Shown here in pieces: positions 57,858 through 64,000 of a stretch of DNA of 64,000 nt. The first letter of the stretch is position 1. Every line of letters begins with the position of its first letter. The notes below the pieces were generated by a model. It was not told where the DNA came from and made no database searches. It worked only from the letters and a program-made list of their open reading frames with translations. Position numbers and translations under genes: made by a program. The stretch spans positions 8,391,870-8,455,869 of the forward strand of contig CM066317.1 in the NCBI GenBank assembly GCA_033807775.1, read 5' to 3'. Origin of the DNA: Saussurea involucrata. Its lineage: Eukaryota > Streptophyta > Magnoliopsida > Asterales > Asteraceae.

Positions 57858-59414
57858 TTCATCAGTCGTTACTTTTCTCATGCTAAAAAATCCATAATCA
57901 TCATTGACATTATCGATCCTACCGGAGATGTAACTTTTAGCTCAACATATTTAATCCTTTCCTATCTGTTTCGCGTGATATCGTTTTGTGTTTCTGCGAC
58001 AAAGATGTTGCCATATTTGTTATAGTGTTGTTAATTTCTCAAGAGATGGTTATTGCTTGCTTAGAGTTTGTTTTGTTAACATGTCTTTTGCAGAGTTCTA
58101 CCACGCCCCCTATTGCTGCTACAATTTTTTTGGGGGCAAACGATGCAGCACTTCCAGGGAGGACCAGCGAACGTCAATATGTTCCTATCGAAGAATACAA
58201 AGAAAATTTGAGAAAAATCGTTCGTCATTTAAAGGTTTACCTTTTCGCTTAATTCACTGTTTTTCCAGTTTCCCATTCGACATGCTTTTCAGTTTTTATA
58301 AATTAAATCAATTTCTAAGTTCTTAAAGAAATATTAAACACAGGAATGCTCTCCCACCATGCTAATTGTGCTTATAACTCCCCCACCAATTGACGAAGAA
58401 GGGCGCAAAGAATATGCAACGTATAATTCATTTTGTCTGTCATCTGGTTTCAGTTTTAATATTTGTTTGAGAATCTTTACAAGTATCGTGTGGTTATCAG
58501 GTCTTTATATGGAGAAAAAGCAATGGAACTTCCCGAAAGGACAAATGAAGTCACAGGAACTTACGCAAACGGATGTGTGGAGGTAGCCAAGGAACTCGGT
58601 GTTGCTTCGATCAACTTATGGTCCAAGATGCAAGAAACACAGGGCTGGCAGAAAAAATTTCTTAGGTTAGTGATTTTACCGTCATTAATTCTCATACATA
58701 TATATATATATATATATATACATATATATACATATATATATACATATATATATATATATACACATATATAAGTGCCAAATTTGGTGAGAAGTGCTTTCTC
58801 ACCCTTGGATAAAAAATGGACTAACATTAGGACGAGATGCACCGAGATGCACTGGATCAACTCCCTTTTAAGCCGCAATTCATGATATATATATATATGT
58901 GTGTGTATATAGGGCTGGGTTCGAGGGAGAAGTGCCAAATTTGGTGAGAAGTGGATCTAAACCGTTGATCACTTTTAATCTCAAGCCCACCCATGAATTC
59001 CGCTTGATACGGTGATTGATCCGGTGCATAGCAGTGCATCTCATCCTAATGTGCATCCTAGGTTCCCATAGTATTATTCGAGCTGCGGGCAAGTTGGTTC
59101 GGTCACCCACGAATAATCATCTGAAAAAATGATGTTCGTTTTAAAACTATGAGGGTTCACCAACTTGCACAACATTTGTTTTTAAAACTAACAAAAATAA
59201 TATTATGGTGTTTGATTGCACATTTGTGATGCTTAATGATTACAGTGATGGACTGCATCTAACACCAGATGGAAATGGAGTTGTTTATGAAGAAGTTGTA
59301 AGAGTATTCAAAGAGGCTTGGCTTTCTGCAACTGAAATGCCTTCTGATTTCCCTCACCATTCAGAGATCGATCCTCACAACCCTCAAACGGTTTTCGATC
59401 AAAGATGCTTGTAA
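56458..59414 (+). CDS. GDSL/SGNH esterase, CPRD49 type, six exons
   Basis: CDS: 56458-56556, 56648-56725, 58094-58234, 58344-58420, 58501-58665, 59246-59414, 242 residues. All five introns are GT-AG and the phases agree. SGNH hydrolases cleave ester bonds in lipids, acetylated sugars and similar substrates; this small clade (Arabidopsis CPRD49-like) has no firmly known natural substrate. The catalytic blocks are present: FGDSIT with Ser11, RGYGGYNTRW with Gly40, GAND with Asn75, and DGLH with Asp188 and His191. ITPPPIDEE after block III is typical of the clade. There is no obvious signal peptide, in line with other clade members. Intron 2 (1.37 kb) holds a hAT MITE and a foldback; intron 5 holds TA microsatellites and MITE fragments. 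Confidence 0.93.
57292..57529. mobile_element. hAT-type MITE in esterase intron 2
   Basis: Ends TAGAAATGCACAA and, inverted, TAGAGATGCACAA, with GTGTCACT duplicated on both sides (57284-57291 and 57530-57537). 238 bp, unusually GC-rich, full of GCCCGGGCC words in both orientations. Eight-base duplications and TAG-GTGCA-like ends are typical of hAT elements. Confidence 0.88.
57587..57813. mobile_element. foldback MITE in esterase intron 2
   Basis: Terminal inverted repeats of about 56 bp are nearly perfect: GAGGAACACCCTGGTAACC at the left and its exact inverse at the right. The centre repeats GTATGCACATGTGC. A TA microsatellite follows at 57838-57857. Confidence 0.75.
58690..59066. repeat. 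TA-rich microsatellite and two fragments of the GTGAGAA MITE family in intron 5
   Basis: 58698-58770 is (CA)TATA repeats. 58772-58880 and 58915-59066 both start near GTGCCAAATTTGGTGAGAAG and carry GATCCGGTGCA or GCACTGGATC and CATCTCATCC, known from the MITE at 63580-63748. A TA run separates the two. Confidence 0.6.
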
Positions 59415-60572
59415 ACCACATCTCTACTCTTTAGGACACATGAAATGAAATGTCTGTTTACATCTTACGCTTTTCAGTCCCTACTCTGTGTGGAATTTAC
59501 CGAGTTTGTTTGGTTTTTATGGTTTTAATACGACCATGAATTCTTTTGTTTTACTTTTCATGACAAGATTCTTGAAAGAAATACTTGTTTTAAGGTATGT
59601 TATATAGATTGGTATGCTTTTTTCAAGTAAAACAAGTGCCATTTCTTTTCTTATACCACTTTTTAGGTTGTTTTTATCAGTTTCAGACCATTTTTAACTT
59701 GTCGATTTTAGTTTATGGCCTAAAATGTGACAACCGATTTGTGCTTGTATGTACGACATGAGGAAGGATCATGCGAAAAGTTACACATTATGCGAGAACG
59801 CAAGAAGTGTGATATCATATATGATTACACGGTTTGTGGGTGTGTTTTAATCATATATGATATCACACTTCTCGCATAAGGTTTAGATTCTCGTTTGAAC
59901 CTGCCCCTACACGACATTGTTGTTAAAGATAAATATTTATATGAACTTATTACTAACTTATGACCCAACAATAGAACTAATAGGCAAAAAGTGATTGTAC
60001 TCGAATAGATAGATTTAATTTAAAAATACAGTGATAAAAAAGATGTGTTGCGAGATTGATTTTTTATCCTTTTTTTTGCATATCTGTCTATTTTGTGCTA
60101 ATTTGCCAAAAATTGCTATTCTGCGACTTACCTTCTACAAATTTGGCTATTTTTGTGAATAATTCAAAACTTCGGTTTCCTTTGTCAATTTTCATTTTAT
60201 GGGTCTATTTTTGTGAATAACTCGAAATTCTCTCGTTGTAGTAAATCAATGCATACAAAGGGGGTGTTTGGGATTTTTTTTTTAATATATACTTATTTGC
60301 TTATTGCTTGACCTCACCACAGATAAGTTATTTTTAGTGTTTTGATTGAAAAAAAGAAAAATGTTTATGACTTTTCCCTACCACAAATAAGTTGTTTTTG
60401 ATAAGTTAATTCATTCTAACTTATTTGAAACTGCTTATAACTTATTTGTCCAAATTACATTTTTACCTCCAACTCCTTTTTAGCACGACATAAGTTGATA
60501 AACACTTTTAAAAATAAGCATAATTTGTTTTAATGAAAAGAAAACGTCAACTATGATTACTCCTAATACTTC
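59415..60572. other. region downstream of the esterase, with a long hairpin
   Basis: 3' flank. The hairpin at 59789-59879 is described separately. 60261-60540 starts GGGGGTGTTTGGG like the Harbinger-type MITE in the ISU intron, but no right end is visible. No gene. Confidence 0.5.
59789..59879. other. long near-perfect hairpin
   Basis: Two 25-bp arms (59803-59827 and 59848-59872) pair perfectly around a 20-base loop. After a 5-6 base bulge an outer 9-bp stem TTATGCGAG/CTCGCATAA adds more. It may be a small foldback MITE or a small-RNA precursor; the sequence alone does not tell. Confidence 0.6.
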
Positions 60573-61938
60573 TTTTTTTTTTTGAATAAAATGATTGAGT
60601 CACGATCAAGCTTCGGCATTGCCATCACCTGGTCGGGAAACAATCCTATCATTACAATTATGATCCATACAAAAGTCATTAATACACTGCGTAAGAAATA
60701 ACGGAGTAACATCAAAAACCGTAGGACAAGATAAAAAACGAGAGTGTCTCGCCGTTAAGTGAGCCGCTTCGTTAGCTTGTCTTCGCACCGCATGGACTGA
60801 CAAATTTCCATGGTTGTCAAGGATCCGCCGAATATCTTTGATAATATCTCCAAATTCCGAGATGCCATGGCTAGGGTCGTAGATGGCATCCGTAACAATT
60901 TTGGCATCCGTTTCAAAAATGACATTGTCAAAGCCCCTATCGCAAGCCCATAGGATAGCATCTCTGAGCGCATAGGCCTCACAGTCACGAACCGGGGGGA
61001 AGGATGTCATAGGGGTCGCTTTGGCACCGATGAAAGTCCCTCTACAATCTCTGAGGACAACACCGAAGCCCGCCGATTTAGGGTGATCAAAAGTGGCAGC
61101 GTCAACGTTGCATTTTAAGAAACCCCTTCTAGGAGGGTGCCATTTAGAACTGCAAAGGGAGTTGGTTTGGCTAAGGTCAGAGTGGGTAAGACCCCTAGTG
61201 GAGTTCCAATCGGAGAGGATGATGTTAGCACGCCAAATGACCGAAGACGAGTCTTTTGGTCCGTCGTTCCATAGAATATCGTTCCTTCGGTGCCATATAC
61301 TCCATAAATGCATGAGAACTCGGTCGCCCTCAGTACGAGGCAGGTCTTTAAGGAGTCTAAAGACCAAATCAGGGAAAGAATCAGAGTTGTCCATGAGTTG
61401 TTCTACAAAGTCCCAAAGATTCGCCTCAATCCAAACCGGTCTAACAGTGTGACAGCCGAAAAACATATGCCAGGTATTCTCAGGGTTGCGATTGCAAAGG
61501 GGAGATACAAAGTCCTATTTTTTGGAGGGCGTCCCGCGTGGGAATGACTCCTCGAATAGCACGCCAAGCAAAGAATCTGACCTTATGGGGGGTGTTAGCT
61601 TTCCAAATCCGACGCCAATCAACATTATCCACGGGTTGGGTGTCAAGAGTAAGGTGTTCCAAAACGATTCTGTAACTGGATTTAACGGAGTACACGCCAT
61701 TAGGGGACCAATGCCAGATGATAATATCACAGTCCGAATCTGAGGGTGGAGGAATCTTGAGGATACCCTCCCGGTCCCTTTGAGTGAACATCCTGTCAAT
61801 TAAAGCCAAGTTCCAAGATCGCGTTTGCAGGTCTAATAAATCCCGCACACAAAGATTCGGGCGATCCGTGTCGATGGGAGTTTCAATCATAAAGTTGCCA
61901 TTAAAACTATTCTTCCGGTTATTTTTTTTATGAAGCAA
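60573..61938 (-). pseudogene. 3' part of a LINE (zf-RVT and RNase H domains), frameshifted
   Basis: Minus strand. The upstream frame (61938-61480) has the zinc-binding reverse-transcriptase-associated region (VDWRRIWKANTPHKVRFFAW, then GVIPTRDALQ). A one-base loss near 61487 shifts the frame. The downstream frame (61466-60606) carries the RNase H-like domain with KCNVDAATF, DCEAYALRDA, FETDA and ANEAAH, so the acidic residues are kept. An A-tail (complement of T-run 60573-60583) follows the stop. The endonuclease and catalytic reverse transcriptase are missing at the 5' side, which is typical of truncated L1-like insertions. Confidence 0.85.
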
Positions 61939-62008
61939 TATAACCTAATTTACTTCTACTTTGGTTTCCCCTTTTGTCAATTTTCACTTTTTAGGTCTGG
62001 TTACCAAA

Positions 62009-62473
62009 GGGTGCGTTTGGTAGGGTGGACAACATGGGACAGGACAGGACACACATGTCCCATGTTTGGTGCGACCAAATGTAGAACTAAGTGGAACCAT
62101 CATGGGACAAGGGTGTTCTATGCTTACCCCCTAGAACTAAGTGGAACAAGGATTTTTTGACAAATATACCCCTTCTTCTTCTTCTTTCTTTCCCACCACC
62201 ACCGCCACCGCCGCCACCACCAACCGCCACCGCCGCCGCCACCACCACCACCGCCGCCACCACCACCGCCATCGCCGTCGCCGCCACCACCACCGCCACC
62301 ACCACCACCGTCGTCGCCACCGCCACCACCACTAAACAAATCACTAGGGGTAATGGGTCATTTAACTGGTCCTGTTCTGTCCTGTCCAGTCCTATTTATG
62401 TGTTACCAAACACTGAACAACTGTCCTGTCCTATTCTGTCCTGTCCCGTCCTGTCTGTGTACCAAACGCACCC
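62009..62473. mobile_element. Harbinger-like MITE with triplet-repeat centre
   Basis: Left end GGGTGCGTTTGGTA, right end TACCAAACGCACCC, flanked by AAA. Subterminal GGACAGGACAGGAC and CCTGTCCTGT pair. Same family as 4853-5246. The centre (62190-62335) is a (CCACCACCGCC)n-like tract. The proline/histidine or glycine-rich frames here are low complexity. Confidence 0.8.
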
Positions 62474-62611
62474 AAAAGGCTTTTTGGACGGAAGAAGTTG
62501 GAATATCGATCACAAATCCAAAGAGAATTAGAAAACAAATTGTCACAAATTTTTATTTTTTATTCCTTTCGTAACTATGGGTCTAATACCTTGAGCGGTC
62601 TAAATAACCTT

Positions 62612-62783
62612 TTTTTAAGGGTGTCATAGGTTATGCCTAGACTAATCCCTTGGCAATTTATGACTCGGCCTTGGTTAAACCTCAGTGGCCACAAGTTGTG
62701 TACGCCTGAATTTGAACCCTGGACAGATGAGATATTCCGCCACATCCCCAAGGCCTTAACCAGTACGCCACAACCCTTGTGAT
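62612..62783 (-). mobile_element. tRNA-derived SINE with 13-bp target duplication
   Basis: Minus strand. TCTAAATAACCTT flanks both sides (62599-62611 and 62784-62796). A-box-like TGGCGTACTGGTTAAGGC lies near the 5' end and B-box-like GGGTTCAAATTC downstream. The 3' part has TTGCCAAGGGATTAGTCTAG and ends in a short A-run. Same family as the truncated copy at 55553-55693. Confidence 0.85.
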
Positions 62784-62932
62784 TCTAAATAACCTTCAAA
62801 TCAACTAAAAATATGATTATTACTTATAAAGGGTTCAACTCTATAACCAAAACTATCGTGGAAGGAGATGTTACTAAAAAAATATCTACCAAAGGCAAAG
62901 GGTATGCTTTATGTAACACATAAATTGAAACA

Positions 62933-64000
62933 TCAGGTAGTTTTGGGCTTGATGCGCTTCACCTGTGAATATAGGAATACTCCAGCAAGGGCAACTCCAG
63001 TACCTGAAATAATATAAATTAAAATTTGCATTTCTGTTGAAAATGGTTATTTTTGAGATTTCTACATGAATTATATAAGAGTAAATTACATTTTCTATTC
63101 CTTGTAATTTGTGAAAATGGTTACTTTTGAATTATCATTTTCGTCCCTATGGTTTATAATCTATTTTTGTGTCCGTCCTTATGATTTATAATTTATTGTT
63201 GTTTTCATCCCTATGATTTATAATACTTTGTTGTTTTTTCCCCTCATACTTAGCCTCAAGTGTCAAGAATAAAATAGCAATGAATTGTAAATCATAAGGA
63301 CAAAAACCGCAATTTCGAAACCATAAGAACAAAAGCAGTAATTTGTAACAAACCACGGGGATGAAAAATGAAATCTACTCAATATATTAATAATATATCC
63401 CAAATAAATTATATATAAAATAATAATACAAAAAATAATTGGTTAAAAACTCCAAAATCTCAATATTCTTTCTTTTGAAGAATCTGTTGGAGATGGTCGA
63501 GGAATTAGTTTTATAAACAATGAGTTAGAAAGGGGGTGTTATGATAAGACGAAAAATCGTATGAGAAAAACAGTTAAAGGTGAAAAGCGTAAGAAGGGAT
63601 ATGGACCGTTGAACACTTTTAATCTCACATCCTCCCATGAATTGTGTTTCTCACGGGAATTGATCCGGTATATCTCGGTGCATCTCATTAGTGCTGATAT
63701 TCAATTAAGATTGATCCAAGAGTGGAGATCACTTCTTACCTTTCTCACCATAACTTTCATTCTCACCTAAACCCAACCTATTATGATAGCTTTGAAGAAA
63801 TATATATATATATATATATATATACCTATGGAGTTGATAAAGGAGACGGGTGTGCGGAAGAAGAAGATGGAGGATACAATGACCACAACACGTTTCACAC
63901 AATTACCCACCGAGTGCGTAACTGGAGATACTCTTTGCAATATCATATAAGCAACCTGTATAACAAACTCGAGTCAGTACTATCATGCAGACAGTTTTCG
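62933..64000 (-). CDS. PPT: phosphoenolpyruvate/phosphate translocator, last two exons (partial)
   Basis: Minus strand. The penultimate exon 63955-63826 follows a CAG acceptor and reads VAYMILQRVSPVTHSVGN, VKRVVVIVSSIFFFRTPVS, with a phase-1 donor. The last exon 63003-62933 reads TGVALAGVFLYSQVKRIKPK then TTT-like end and stop. This is the C-terminus of the plastid inner-envelope PPT transporters, which exchange phosphoenolpyruvate for phosphate to feed the shikimate pathway. The first segment is a conserved transmembrane helix pair; GVFLYSxVKR is the last helix and basic tail. Residues FIN replace the more usual PVN before the junction. The rest of the gene lies beyond the right edge. The 822-bp intron holds two MITEs and a TA microsatellite. 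Confidence 0.88.
63079..63380. mobile_element. Mutator-like MITE in the PPT intron
   Basis: Starts GAGTAAATTACATTTTC. The complement of the right end starts GAGTAGATTTCATTTTTC. The interior repeats CCCTATGGTTTATAAT-like words. The GAGTAAATTACA start is shared with the MULE at 52331-53637. The flanks are AT-rich but not an exact 9-bp duplication. Confidence 0.5.
63580..63780. mobile_element. MITE of the GTGAGAA family in the PPT intron
   Basis: GTGAAAAGCGTAAGAAGGGAT at the left is inverted at the right as CTTCTTACCTTTCTCAC. An outer end TTCTCACCTAAACCCAACCTA follows up to 63780. Related to 4344-4487. A TA microsatellite (about 63800-63823) lies just beyond, next to the PPT donor site. Confidence 0.65.

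Noticed and set aside
58561..59110. Frames with IYIYIYIH-like runs
   Set aside because: Translation of TA/CATA microsatellites in esterase intron 5.
60170..62000. Similar words on both sides of the LINE (GGTTTCC...TGTCAATTTTCA...GGTCT) as a target duplication
   Set aside because: The copies are about 400 bp from the LINE tail on one side, so they are a dispersed repeat and not a target duplication.
62190..62335. Possible CRISPR-like regular repeat
   Set aside because: Simple triplet and hexamer repeats without unique spacers, in a plant genome.
62087..62531. Gly-rich and Pro/His-rich frames on both strands
   Set aside because: They come from the CCACCACCGCC microsatellite in a MITE.

Overview
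The window is nuclear DNA of a flowering plant. The genes have GT-AG introns, and the 64 kb holds only four protein genes and one tRNA in a background of AT-rich transposon debris. The repeat types (Ty3/Gypsy chromoviruses with initiator-Met primer sites, Helitrons with a CCCGC...GCGGG 3' hairpin, dense MITEs) and the feel of the proteins suggest a eudicot, perhaps Asteraceae. The family placement is an impression, not a test result.

Genes: (1) a two-exon Dof zinc-finger transcription factor (5560-7265, +) whose intron holds two nested MITEs; (2) a nuclear tRNA-Pro(UGG) (34966-35037, -); (3) a complete three-exon mitochondrial Fe-S scaffold gene of the ISU/IscU family (36607-38988, -); (4) a complete six-exon GDSL/SGNH esterase of the CPRD49 type (56458-59414, +) with a hAT MITE and a foldback element in its second intron; (5) the last two exons of a plastid phosphoenolpyruvate/phosphate translocator (62933 to beyond the right edge, -). 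Exon phases match at every junction I propose.

Layout: 0-5.5 kb is MITEs, foldbacks and a SINE-like relic. 5.5-7.3 kb is Dof. 7.5-10.6 kb is a minus-strand Helitron beside an older Helitron 3' end. 12-21 kb is Ty1/Copia-like debris (two outward-facing LTRs and an intact 552-codon coiled-coil ORF) split by a solo Gypsy LTR with target duplication TTTGG. 22.8-34.5 kb is a decayed Gypsy element (A) joined directly to a second, truncated relative (B). 35-39 kb is MITEs plus the ISU gene. 39.4-42.2 kb is a 2.8 kb palindrome made of two smaller palindromes. 43.1-47.1 kb is a Gypsy deletion derivative (C) with target duplication TTGTG. 47.3-52.3 kb is a Helitron that captured an exon of a CHD3/PICKLE-type chromatin remodeller. 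52.3-55.1 kb is a Mutator-like element with a 9-bp target duplication and a long-TIR element between TA microsatellites. 55.5-56.0 kb has two SINEs with target duplications. 56.4-59.4 kb is the esterase. 60.5-61.9 kb is the 3' part of a LINE. 62-62.8 kb has a Harbinger-type MITE and a third SINE.

The most unusual signal is in the six Gypsy LTRs (four subfamilies). All have two candidate introns at matching positions. The first always surrounds a short-motif array whose motif differs between subfamilies. The second always holds a potential multi-branched fold with a compensatory base change, plus a hairpin with a constant stem and a changing loop. The four genes are unrelated housekeeping or regulatory genes and do not form a pathway.
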